Below are positions 9,601 to 16,360 of a stretch of DNA of 64,000 bases, in pieces. Numbering within the stretch: the stretch's first letter is position 1; each line of letters opens with the position of its first letter. The position numbers and the translations under genes are program-made. Where the stretch lies: positions 407,700 through 471,699 of the forward strand of contig NZ_VMRJ01000004.1 in assembly GCF_007713685.1 (NCBI RefSeq), written 5' to 3'. This DNA is from Hymenobacter setariae. GTDB taxonomy: Bacteria; Bacteroidota; Bacteroidia; Cytophagales; Hymenobacteraceae. A model generated the notes under the pieces. The model was not told the DNA's origin. It saw only the letters and a list, made by a program, of their open reading frames with translations, and did no database searches.

Positions 9601-9673
9601 CGGCGAGCAGCGCGTGCAGCAGCTCGGGGCTGGCGGGGAGGTCAGCCGGCAAGCTGGTAGGGGTGGAAAGCAT
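6623..9673 (-). CDS. Cytosolic five-PAS histidine kinase
   Basis: A 1016-aa sensor kinase with no membrane segment. Five PAS units lie at about 15-130, 165-280, 305-425, 505-625 and 635-755, most ending in the VDVT/EVTEQVxARQ linker. Two coiled coils (about 425-500 and 755-795, with repeated LNEELAAINEELRASNEE heptads) join PAS units 3-4 and PAS 5 to the kinase core. The core has H804 in YTASHDLKAPITN, an N box with NLLSNAIKY (N923), G1 DSGLGMS, and GTGVGLYITKRLVE. All catalytic boxes are present, so it should be active. The PAS ligands are unknown. The response regulator follows directly downstream. Confidence 0.93.
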   Translation of the reverse strand: MLSTPTSLPADLPASPELLHALLAVSLTGIILFRPVYAAGEGRELVDLAYVQLNPAAQRMLRLPVRPVETFRTLYPNALETGIFAFYRDTFLSGQPGQYEVNYSYDGLDNFFLLSAQRSGELLLVSFSDTAEQQSVAAEALRKSQAREQAARAEAEAERQRLYQVLMRMPANIALLRGPEHIYDLVNAEYERLFPARIPLGRPLREVIPELEGQGFYELFDRVYETGEPFYEAETEAWADFAGTGEPQRRYYHTSFEPIRNAQGEVTEILNFAVDVTAQVEARQQVEQLHLVAQAARAEAEVQRSELQRVFAQAPIALARVRGPEFVVEFANARMAQIWGRPLDQIVGRPHFEALPDLAGQGFEAVFAGVYETGEPYYFRELLVTIEQAQQSYQGYFNITYQPAYDEGGRISGLIASAIEVTDQVQARQQVQQLNEELAAINEELRASNEEYLATNTALAEAQQQLQQLNQELEARVAERTQAALALQADMLAAAQQQAAEREAFQEVFAQAPAAVALLRNPGHRFEYVNPTYQQLFPGRTLVGLDYATALPEAVAQGFLALLDQVYQTGGTFFGNEMPFTPTPAAGQAPRTSYYNFTFQAYREAGQVAGISIFAFDATEQVLARQEREAQQRQLYTVFEQAPIGIAIQAGPDLVYEFHNPGYLWMVPDRKLVGKPFFDVFPEMAGTHVETLLRHVYETGETQQEHELLVPVARADGSAELEDRYFTIVYQARRDEQGHINGILAFVMEVTEQVWARQQVQSLNEELAVINEELRATNEELNDSNRQLTRTNVDLDTFVYTASHDLKAPITNIESIALALRDTLPAEVQQDQLVAQLLGLFDTTIARFRFTIGQLTDISRLQLAHTGPAESVNLATVVEHVRLDLMPVIAAAATHLTVEVAPDLVVLFSPANLRSIVYNLLSNAIKYRAPDRPSQVRVRAEQTASGVVLTVQDSGLGMSALQQRQLFGLFQRLHTHVEGTGVGLYITKRLVENAGGTIAVESQPNVGTTFTVTFPS

Positions 9674-9872
9674 AGTAGCTACTAAGAATATCCTAAGGTA
9701 CCACAGGCAACCTCTCTGGCCTCCCTTTTCGTGGGGCTACACGGGCCGCTCGGTTTGCCCGGCCACTTATCGCTCGAAAGCAGCCGGGTGCTGGTGGCGC
9801 GGGAACTAAGGGAAGCCGGTCCAACGGGGTTTACTATGCGATAATACACGATTTAATAAATCAAGTAATTGG

Positions 9873-10085
9873 TCATAAATAATCATTAGCTCTAGGTGTA
9901 GTGAGAGCTAGAAAGCACTGGGTGGCTGTCACGACGTCACCCGGGGCCCTTAGGTGCGGTAAGTAGCCGGTTATGGCCAGCGTAACTAGGGGCGTGCTAG
10001 GTAGATGCGCCAGTAGAGACGTACTAACCACTTCAGGCACGGCCGGGTCATTTGTGTGCTGGAGCAGCGTTGGTACCCGCACTAG
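9873..10085 (-). pseudogene. C-terminal fragment of a second RsbQ-like hydrolase
   Basis: On the minus strand, VRVPTLLQHTNDPAVPEVV followed by LLAHLPSTPLVTLAITGYLP matches the last quarter of RsbQ (compare RTLVVQCTDDVAGPAEVG and STSGHCPHLSAP in the intact copy at 2262). The catalytic His position is Tyr here. Homology stops at about 10085, where the IS3-type remnant begins on the other strand. The longer ORF that continues to 10226 is only antisense to the transposase. It is a dead fragment left by the insertion or rearrangement. Confidence 0.65.
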
Positions 10086-10112
10086 GGGGAACTGCGCCCC
10101 GAACCGACTAGG

Positions 10113-10550
10113 CAAGCGAATCAGGTCTGGGTCAGTGATATCACCTATCTGCCACTGGCCAACGGCAGCAAGGCTTATTTGTGTACGTCCCAAGCTATGG
10201 TTAGCAATCAGGTGGTGGGCTGGCACATCCTAGCAGCCATGAAACATAGGCTAATAATCAATGATTTACAGTTCAATTTTTGGACCCAGCCGCCCACATT
10301 GGGCTTACTTGTCCACTCCGACCGAAACAGTCGATACTGCGGCAAGGTGCACCGCAAGCTGCTCCACGACCACTAAGCTCTGCGCTCGCGAAGCCCACGC
10401 ACGCAGGCTGAGAGCCCTTGGTCACGCCTTAAAACGGAGGTGCTCGAACTGAGCGAACGGCCCCTTTTTACCGACCTAGCTGACGCGCAGACCAGCGTCG
10501 CCGACTACCTTGATTAGTATCACGAGCGCCTGCATTTGACCACCTCCGTA
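10113..10550 (+). pseudogene. IS3-type transposase OrfB, C-terminal half, decayed
   Basis: A plus-strand frame reads QANQVWVSDITYLPLANGS, then SNQVVGWHILAAM, LGLLVHSDRNSRYCGK and, after a TAA and an internal deletion, WSRLKTEVLELSERPLFTDL and TSVADYLD before an amber stop and YHERL. These are the DDE blocks of an IS3-family OrfB (rve) domain: the first D in SDITYL and the second in HSDR. The third acidic residue would fall at the end of the worn segment. The N-terminal half of such a protein is absent here; a matching half lies on the opposite strand at 13081-13706. Confidence 0.75.
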
Positions 10551-10567
10551 CTCCCCTCGGCTGAAGA

Positions 10568-10708
10568 GGAAAGAATCTTGTGGCGGAGGCTATTAGTGCA
10601 GCAGCGGACACACCCCTAAACTCAAGACCTTACGCACGGATGTTGCTCGACGAGTTTGTGCGAGGCACCCTCACGCTTGACCAAATGCTCCTGCAATTAA
10701 TGCAGTAA
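10568..10708 (+). pseudogene. VbhA-like short-domain remnant
   Basis: An open stretch without a start codon reads KNLVAEAIS then YARMLLDEFVRGTLTLDQML before TAA. The YxxxLLxxFxxGTLTLDQ pattern is the same as in the N-terminus of the BLUF protein at 11912 (YEWELLECYAKGTLTLDQVL) and in the small gene at 11015. A TGA lies just upstream in frame, and the residues expected before it (AEEERILWRR) occur in another frame, so the gene is frameshifted. Bases 10709-11014 hold nothing I can support. Confidence 0.5.
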
Positions 10709-11014
10709 GCGCAGGAGTAGCTAGCTACTCAGGCTTTGCTTTGCTTCTGGCCGTCGTCTCCCGCTTGCCGCTTTACGTCGACTCTCTACCGAGGCAATGC
10801 CGTCCGTTCAGGAGCAAATTGCAGACAGGGCAGTAAGTCAGCCCAGTAGCAAAGACCTAGTAACGAGGCAGTAAGTGCTACCGTACTTGCAATCCGCAGC
10901 AGCTTAATAAGAGCACTTGAGGGAGCTTCCTGCATTTTCATTAGCTATACACACGGACCGCTGCTGCTGCTCAGGTCGGTAACTGACGACAGTAACCTAG
11001 CCCCGTCCTGATAC

Positions 11015-11209
11015 CTATTTATGGGCTTGTGTAGATTCTGCGTTCGCTAGAATCGCAAGGACCTGGTCGATGGTTAGACCTCCCTGCACAAACTTAGCTA
11101 GCAGTTGGCGCTCGTACCAGCTGGGGGCAAGTGCGGTATTCATTGTCAGCCGAATCGCCCATCCCACCAACTCTCGCCGCCTGCTACGTTGCTCATCATT
11201 CATGCGCAA
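11015..11209 (-). CDS. Small VbhA-like (antitoxin-type) domain protein
   Basis: A 64-aa protein: MRMNDEQRSRRRELVGWAIR, then LAPSWYERQLLAKFVQGGLTIDQVLAIL. The layout (a basic helix, then a YxxxLLxxFxxGxLTxDQV helix pair) resembles the VbhA/antitoxin fold that inhibits Fic proteins, where the second half reads like ALYxRYIAGELTxxEV. This is a pattern match, not a search result. It is also the same unit that forms the first 55 residues of the BLUF protein at 11912. No Fic gene is nearby. Met3 may be the true start. Confidence 0.55.
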   Translation of the reverse strand: MRMNDEQRSRRRELVGWAIRLTMNTALAPSWYERQLLAKFVQGGLTIDQVLAILANAESTQAHK

Positions 11210-11348
11210 ATTTCCATCGTAAGCTCGCGCGCTCCTCTAGTAAAAATACTAGAAACTGGGGTCGTATAAATACGGTAAAAGGGACTCCATATTCAGCTTT
11301 TTATAACTCCGTATTCAGTTCTTTATAACTGTCAAGTAGTTTATTATC

Positions 11349-11606
11349 ATGAACTTCTACGCCTTCCGTTATTTCTCGCCCGTCGCTCAGTTGTGCTGCG
11401 TGCTATATCATGGTACCTATCTAGCTCAGCGCTGGGATGACGAAAGTGGCGCCAACCTCCACCACCTAGTTGATGAAAGCCGCGGGTTCTTCGTGGAGGT
11501 AGGCATCAATGATAGGCGGGAGCAAGCTGCGGTGCTGCGCAGCTTTAAGAATAGCGCTCCGTTGGAGAGGTATACACAGGGAGGGCAGCTGCCAGAGGAG
11601 CTATAA
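11349..11606 (+). CDS. Small conserved hypothetical protein
   Basis: An 85-aa protein starting at an ATG: YHGTYLAQRWDDESGANLHH, then GRGFFVEVGINDRREQAAVL and a final RSFKNSAPLERYTQGGQLPE. I recognise this as a short protein type repeated in Hymenobacter genomes (GTxLAxRWxDE... FFVEVG... LRSF... LE.Y...LPE), without a known role. No signal peptide. An AT-rich stretch before the start probably holds its promoter. Downstream, 11607-11911 contains no gene I can support; it is AT-rich toward the BLUF gene. Confidence 0.6.
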   Translation: MNFYAFRYFSPVAQLCCVLYHGTYLAQRWDDESGANLHHLVDESRGFFVEVGINDRREQAAVLRSFKNSAPLERYTQGGQLPEEL

Positions 11607-11911
11607 AAAAGCCCCACCCGATAAATGAGCATTTCCGAGCTATGAAAACACACGTAGCCCTAAGGTCATTTCCTATTTATTCGCTGCGCTAGCTCAATGC
11701 TATACAGCGATGCAGGCAACAAAAATGCCCCGGCTTACTCAGCTGGAGACATTCCGTTTTTAACGGAAGGCTAGGCGCTATAAGCTAGCAATTTTCTGTT
11801 CAGCAAACGGTATAAACTACGTAGTTCATCCCCTATAAATAAGTGTGTTTACATTATAATATGGTTGATTTTCTGATGTTTATACCCAGGTCATTTGCGT
11901 AAGCAAAGGGT

Positions 11912-12496
11912 ATGAAAGAACCCGAAACAGAAGCAAAACGCCGGCGAGCTATTGCCTGGGCTGTTGCCTTGACGGCCGAAACGCACCTCGCCCCCGAGCA
12001 GTATGAGTGGGAACTGCTGGAGTGCTATGCTAAGGGTACGCTCACGCTCGACCAAGTTTTGCAACACCTAGACACGCAAATCCACCACGTACTCTACCGC
12101 AGCAAAGCAGTGCGTCTCTTTACGAAAGGGCAACTCACTGACTTGCTCGAGCAGTCCCGCGCCTGGAACGAAGCGCATAACCTGACGGGACTACTCTGCT
12201 ACAGCAGTGATGGGCATTTCGTCCAGGTCTTAGAAGGGCCCGCAGCCGAGGTGCGCGCCTTATTTGCCAAAATTCGGCAGGATACCCGTCACTATCGGGT
12301 ACAGGCATTGAGCAACCGGGCGACTCCCCTGCGATGGTTTGCCGACTGGCGCATGGCGTTCACACAGGTAGCACCCGCTGACTTCTATTGGCTTATCGGC
12401 TACCTGGAGGCTCGCGGGCATAATCTAGTATTGCCTCAACTCCCAGTGGTTGAGCCACACTTGCTAACGTTGCTCGACGCCTTTCAAAAGCTATAG
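11912..12496 (+). CDS. BLUF blue-light sensor with N-terminal VbhA-like domain
   Basis: A 194-aa protein in two parts. Residues 1-55 are the RRRAIAWAV... YEWELLECYAKGTLTLDQVL unit that also occurs alone at 11015. Residues 58-150 are a BLUF flavin domain: Tyr62 in VLYRSKA, Asn86 in AWNEAHN, Gln105 in FVQVLEGP and FADWRMAF with Trp146 and Met148. The Tyr-Asn-Gln spacing (24 and 19) matches AppA-type BLUF proteins, so FAD binding and the blue-light switch are expected. The C-terminal 45 residues are the usual capping helices. No EAL or other enzyme domain is attached, so output must be by protein contact. Confidence 0.9.
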   Translation: MKEPETEAKRRRAIAWAVALTAETHLAPEQYEWELLECYAKGTLTLDQVLQHLDTQIHHVLYRSKAVRLFTKGQLTDLLEQSRAWNEAHNLTGLLCYSSDGHFVQVLEGPAAEVRALFAKIRQDTRHYRVQALSNRATPLRWFADWRMAFTQVAPADFYWLIGYLEARGHNLVLPQLPVVEPHLLTLLDAFQKL

Positions 12497-12505
12497 CTCC
12501 TTGTC

Positions 12506-12640
12506 ATGGATGATGTACTTTTCGCCACGCGTGCAAGAGTAGCCGTTGCTTTACCCGTCTACTACCGCCAAGCGGATGGCTTTCAGTTGACGGCGCAAGA
12601 ATTGCTGGATTGGTACAAAGGCCTCTCGCCGCAGACGTAG
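12506..12640 (+). CDS. Possible 44-aa peptide after the BLUF gene
   Basis: An ATG 9 bases after the BLUF stop opens a 44-codon frame: MDDVLFATRARVAVALPVYY, then QADGFQLTAQELLDWYKGL. The composition is protein-like and the spacing would allow translational coupling. It may be a truncated gene, since the frame ends abruptly at TAG. I have no family for it. The next 190 bases hold no gene. Confidence 0.3.
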   Translation: MDDVLFATRARVAVALPVYYRQADGFQLTAQELLDWYKGLSPQT

Positions 12641-12834
12641 GTAAAGTCAAATTCCTTAGGCTCTTACTACTGGTAGGTGCTCCCACAACTCAACCGGTGT
12701 GCGTTGGAAAACAGGTGCTACCGTTTGCAGGAATGTCTGATTGCGTACTTTATCCTAAAGAAGCTAACCTCTTGGGTCAAGAGCTGCGCAGCAAGTCCCT
12801 AAAGTAGTTTTGGTCCTGTTAATCACATGACCTA

Positions 12835-12874
12835 GCGAAAAGCCCCCGACCAATTAAGGCCGATGGCTTTTCGC
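12835..12874. terminator. Hairpin, bidirectional terminator candidate
   Basis: GCGAAAAGCC at 12835-12844 pairs with GGCTTTTCGC at 12865-12874, a perfect 10-bp stem with a 20-base loop that could pair further. It lies between the BLUF transcription unit and the minus-strand remnants. Confidence 0.5.
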
Positions 12875-12926
12875 TTAGTGCCAGTCACTGGTCTGGGTAA
12901 CCAGTGCCGAACTTTAGCTGCTTGCT

Positions 12927-13061
12927 TCAGGTCAAGGCAGTAGCTGCATCAAGAGCCTGGCGTACTTGGGGCCAGCTTAGCTCGCCCGCTATGTACTAGG
13001 CATACAACTGACGGGCATAGGCCGTGACTTTCGTTTTCAGGCTTGGAATGACATCTTGCAT
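12927..13061 (-). pseudogene. VbhA-like mini-gene with one amber stop
   Basis: From ATG at 13061 the minus strand reads MQDVIPSLKTKVTAYARQLY, then A, an amber stop at 12998-12996, then YIAGELSWPQVRQALDAAT and TGA at 12929-12927. Without the amber codon this is a 44-aa protein whose second half (LYAxYIAGELSxxQVxxAL) is very close to the C-terminal helix pair of VbhA-type antitoxins. A single C-to-T change from CAG would produce the stop. It lies between the IS3-type remnant and the terminator hairpin. It may be dead, or read through. Confidence 0.5.
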
Positions 13062-13080
13062 TTGCGTCAAAACACAGACT

Positions 13081-13394
13081 CACTGCCGCGGGGTCGGCTA
13101 GGGTGGTACGGGGGCGCTGTGGCCGCGTGCTGAGTGCACGTAAGCCGCGGCGACGCAGCCAGGTGCGCAATAGCGCCCAATGGCGTATCCTTCGGCGCGT
13201 AATTCTGCCCGCAACCGCCGGGTGCCATAGCGCTGGGCATGGTGTGAAAAAGCAGCGGTGGCCGCTGGCTCCCAAGCGCGCAGCCCGGCTCCGCTACTGA
13301 GATAATAGCCTGCCGCACTAACCTCCAACACGCAGCAGAGCATCTGCACAGGTTCGGTAGTCGCCACCTGCTCAATAAACTGATAACGAGTCAT
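13081..13394 (-). pseudogene. IS3-type transposase OrfB, N-terminal half, frameshifted
   Basis: The minus strand starts MTRYQFIEQVATTEPVQMLC, then VLEVSAAGYYLSSGAG and HAQRYGTRRLRAELRAEGYA, the HTH_21 helix region of IS3-family OrfB. A frameshift follows, and the sequence continues LRTWLRRRGLRALSTRPQRP and RTTLADPAAV in another frame, stopping at about 13081. The catalytic half is missing here. It complements the C-terminal half found at 10113-10550 on the plus strand. Confidence 0.75.
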
Positions 13395-13445
13395 GGCTGA
13401 GGCGGCTGTGCAAAGATGGTCACGGCTTTTTAAAATATCACACTC

Positions 13446-13706
13446 CTACTCTACGCGTTTGAGCTCGGCACGCAGACGTTTAATCTCTTCGCGCTCTGCA
13501 CTACTAGGTACAGCTTCAGCTAACGCTTGGCGCTGCCAGCGGCCAAGCAAAGCCTGGGCGCGGGCCATATCTGTCTGCCGCGCCCCAGCGGCCACCTGAC
13601 GTACGCACTCGGCTTTGAAAGCTGGCGTGTATTTCTTGCGGGTCAGCGGCGAACCGCTCGGAAGTGTTTTGTCGGGCATGAGCAGTGGAAGGTTAAGACT
13701 TGCCAC
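13446..13706 (-). pseudogene. IS3-type OrfA, nonsense-truncated
   Basis: Residues KKYTPAFKAECVRQVAAGAR followed by LLGRWQRQALAEAVPSSAER and EEIKRLRAELKRVE are the HTH and leucine-zipper parts of an IS3-family OrfA. The frame ends at an amber codon right after KRVE, but the reading continues in frame with SRSVIF, a TAA, then KAVTIFAQPPQP, the normal OrfA tail. About four residues are also missing before ALLGRWQ. The frame starts at a conventional ATG. This is the 5' part of the same element as 13081-13394. Confidence 0.75.
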
Positions 13707-13728
13707 TGTCTGTTTTTACTCGACCACC

Positions 13729-14151
13729 TCAAGCTGCAGTAGCAGAGGCAACGTGGGGACTCATCCTAAGACGGGCCCGCAAGCGCTGCCCGTTGGGCAT
13801 GTCGCCTGACACCACCAAGTGGGGCACCGAATCAGAGCGGACCTTTTCAATGCTCCCTCGGCCTAACGGGTAAGGCAGTAAGCCTGCCTGGTGCACCGTA
13901 AGCCGTACGGATGGCCAGCGTGGATAGGGCGCTACTTGCTGCTTCTGCTTCTGCTGCTTCAGATAATAGTACCCACCCCACAAGCACACGAGCACTCCTA
14001 GTACCGCACTAATAATGTTTTTTAAGGGTTGCGGCACCCACTCAGTGCGGAAGAATGCCCATGTTAGAAGTATAGGAATGCCCGCGTACCAGAGCAGCAG
14101 AAAGAGCAGCACAAGCAGCCAGAAAAAAAAGAAGAGTACCGCTTCTATCAT
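13729..14151 (-). CDS. Small membrane protein
   Basis: A 140-aa protein that opens with a very hydrophobic stretch (AVLFFFFWLLVLLFLLLWYA), then a second membrane segment at about 45-65 (IISAVLGVLVCLWGGYYYL), and a basic, soluble C-terminal half of about 70 residues (KQQKQKQQVAPYPRWPSVRL). Two membrane passes with a cytoplasmic tail are likely. No family recognised. It is adjacent to the IS3-type OrfA remnant on the same strand, with only 22 bases between, so its end may have been affected by the insertion. Confidence 0.5.
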   Translation of the reverse strand: MIEAVLFFFFWLLVLLFLLLWYAGIPILLTWAFFRTEWVPQPLKNIISAVLGVLVCLWGGYYYLKQQKQKQQVAPYPRWPSVRLTVHQAGLLPYPLGRGSIEKVRSDSVPHLVVSGDMPNGQRLRARLRMSPHVASATAA

Positions 14152-14250
14152 AGCAGGAGTACAGATATAGCTTAAGACCGCACAAGCTACCTAACAATCA
14201 CCCAGCAGAACCCTCGTGTATAACGTTCGTTTCGTGGACTACAAAAGCCT

Positions 14251-14673
14251 CTACTCCGTGTCCACTGCGACGAGCTGGCGCAGGCGGTCAAGCAAAAGCG
14301 GATTCACTGAATTGGGGCGGAAGACAGTTTGCGCCAACTGGGCGGGGGAGAGATACCCAGCTAGCGCTGTGAACTCGCCCGGCGTGAGTTCGCGAAAAGC
14401 CATCGCCCACGTCGTGAACGTGCGCGCCGCAATCGGTTTGTCTGCCAGTTTAAAAACCGCCACATGGCGCGCGTCTTGTAAGATGCGGTGGTAGAGGGCC
14501 GTGATGACGGGCTGCTCTCCCTCGAGCACTTGCATGAACTGCTGTTTGCCGTAGACCAGGGCGCCCGTAATACCCGCTTGGTCGTTATGCTGGCGGGCGC
14601 GCCCGAGAAGCGACACGAGGTCCGTAGCAGATAGAGATGCCGTGACCCGGCTCATATAAATAATGTGATGCAT
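14251..14673 (-). CDS. BLUF blue-light sensor, short form
   Basis: A 140-aa stand-alone BLUF protein: Tyr6 in HIIYMSRV, Asn30 in ARQHNDQAGITGALV, Gln48 in FMQVLEGE, LQDARH, and FTTWAMAFREL with Trp89 and Met91. The residue spacing of 24 and 18 matches flavin-binding BLUF domains, and the C-terminal helices are complete (LAGYLSPAQLAQTVF to the end). It lacks the N-terminal extra domain of the BLUF protein at 11912. It is expected to bind FAD and switch on blue light. Downstream partners are unknown; AT-rich sequence upstream (14674-14878) separates it from a divergent nuclease gene. Confidence 0.92.
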   Translation of the reverse strand: MHHIIYMSRVTASLSATDLVSLLGRARQHNDQAGITGALVYGKQQFMQVLEGEQPVITALYHRILQDARHVAVFKLADKPIAARTFTTWAMAFRELTPGEFTALAGYLSPAQLAQTVFRPNSVNPLLLDRLRQLVAVDTE

Positions 14674-14878
14674 TTTGAGAACTTAACAGTTGCTACTAGT
14701 GTGCGAGTTACAACAAAGTTACTGTTCAGATTATGGTTCTTTTTTGAACACTTCCAGCACCCAAATCCGCAGCTTCGAAAGGTTATTTTTGGAGTCTTTT
14801 CCCGGAGAATATTTTAAACACACATCAAGCCTTTATAGCGCTGGTACCCCTACTTTCGGCTTGTTGTAGTATTCTCCC

Positions 14879-15958
14879 TTGGAGTATACTGGCTCGTTCA
14901 ACTGTTTTTCTGTTGTGTCTTCTCCTTCTTCACTTGCCCTGCCGGCCGATTATCCGCAGCTACTAGCGCAGCTCACTACCCGCATTCGCGACACCCAGTT
15001 GCGCGCCGCGTTAGCGGTCAATACGGCCCTTGTGCAGTTGTATTGGCACATAGGACAAGAGATTCTGAGCCGTCAAGACCAGCAAGGCTGGGGCACGAAA
15101 GTAGTGGCCCGGCTAGCCCAAGACCTGCGGCGAGAGTTTCCGAGCCTTACGGGGCTTTCCCCCCGTAATCTGCAGTATATGCGCGCGTTTGCCAAAGCCT
15201 GGCCGGAGGCCGCATTTGTGCAACAGGTTGTTGCACAAATTCCCTGGGGGCATAATGTGCGCCTATTAGAAGCGGTCCACGACCCGCTAGAACGCGCGTG
15301 GTACGTGCAGCAAACGATCGACAATGGCTGGAGCCGCAATGTGTTAGCTCTGCAAGTGGAAAGTGGCCTCTATCAGCGGCAAGGCCGCGCCGTCAGCAAC
15401 TTCACCCGCACGCTGCCCGCGGCGCAATCCGAGCTGGCGCAGCAAATTCTGAAAGACCCGTACACCTTCGACTTTCTTAGCCTGGGGGTGCAAGCACAGG
15501 AACGAGACCTGGAGCGTGACCTACTGGCACACGTGCGGGCTTTCCTGCTAGAACTAGGTAAAGGCTTTGCGCTTGTTGGCAGCCAGTATCACCTCGAAAT
15601 CGGCGGCCAAGATTATTATCTGGATCTGCTCTTCTATCACCTAAAGCTGCGCTGCTTTATCATCATCGACTTGAAGATGGGTGAGTTCAAGCCGGAGGAC
15701 AGTGGCAAGATGAACTTCTATCTGGCCGCGGCAGACGACCTGTTGCGTCACCCGACTGACCAGCCGACAATCGGCCTGATTCTATGCAAAACGCAGAACC
15801 GAGTGGTGTCCGAATATGCCTTGCGCGGCATGAGTCAGCCGATCGGCGTAGCGCAGTGGCAACTCACCCGCGCTTTACCCCCGGAACTACGACGAGATTT
15901 GCCCACTAGCGAAGAGGTAGACGCCGCGCTTAATCTAACGGATAGGGAGATCGACTAA
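14879..15958 (+). CDS. YhcG/DUF1016-family PD-(D/E)XK nuclease
   Basis: A protein of up to 359 aa with the two-domain layout of YhcG. The N-terminal DUF1016 domain has LVQLYWHIGQEI, WGTKVVARLAQDL and FPSLTGLSPRNLQYMRAFA. The middle has NVRLLEAVHDPLERAWYVQQ and FLSLGVQAQERDLERDLLAH. The PD-(D/E)XK domain follows: FALVGSQYHLEIGGQDYYLD, then FIIIDLKMGEFKPEDSGKMN (the D...DxK core), then IGLILCKTQNR. The frame starts at a TTG; the in-frame GTG at 14915 is an equally good start and no ATG is near. YhcG genes often sit in restriction-modification or other defence islands. Here it stands alone. Confidence 0.88.
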   Translation: MEYTGSFNCFSVVSSPSSLALPADYPQLLAQLTTRIRDTQLRAALAVNTALVQLYWHIGQEILSRQDQQGWGTKVVARLAQDLRREFPSLTGLSPRNLQYMRAFAKAWPEAAFVQQVVAQIPWGHNVRLLEAVHDPLERAWYVQQTIDNGWSRNVLALQVESGLYQRQGRAVSNFTRTLPAAQSELAQQILKDPYTFDFLSLGVQAQERDLERDLLAHVRAFLLELGKGFALVGSQYHLEIGGQDYYLDLLFYHLKLRCFIIIDLKMGEFKPEDSGKMNFYLAAADDLLRHPTDQPTIGLILCKTQNRVVSEYALRGMSQPIGVAQWQLTRALPPELRRDLPTSEEVDAALNLTDREID

Positions 15959-16360
15959 GCTTTATGCTGTGGATAGCACACTAAGCAGTAGAAAACAGAT
16001 GTTTTGGTGTCTTATAATTGCCAATTATGTTAAACCGAGTCTGCCCATAGCGAACCAGTTAGGGTCAGTTTGTCGCCCAACAAAACGCTCGAAACGCCCC
16101 TAAAAGCACTTAAAACGCCACAGCCAAAACGCTCGAATCGGTCACCCCGCTTATACCCTCTCTGTTGCATCTCAGATCTTACGCGCCAACCGGGCATACT
16201 TCTTGGCTTGCCCCCAGTTCAATAGGACGGATACTCTTTGAGTTGAGCGAGCAATCCAGCAACTTCCTTCGTTTCCTGCCTGGGACTGAGTCCCAAACCG
16301 CAGAACTTTCCTCGCCCTGCCAGGTTACGAGGGCTTGAAGCGTACAAGTACCCTGCTGCT
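15959..16360. other. Intergenic stretch without genes
   Basis: About 400 bases with no supported ORF. The 11-mer AAAACGCTCGA occurs twice (near 16082 and 16127), with AAAACGCC between them, a small degenerate direct-repeat group. The bases before 16361 should carry the AraC-type gene's promoter. Confidence 0.4.

Noticed and set aside
16082..16140. Repeated AAAACGCTCGA in the gap after the nuclease gene, considered as a CRISPR or iteron array
   Set aside because: Only two complete copies plus a partial one, with irregular spacing and no spacer-repeat structure.
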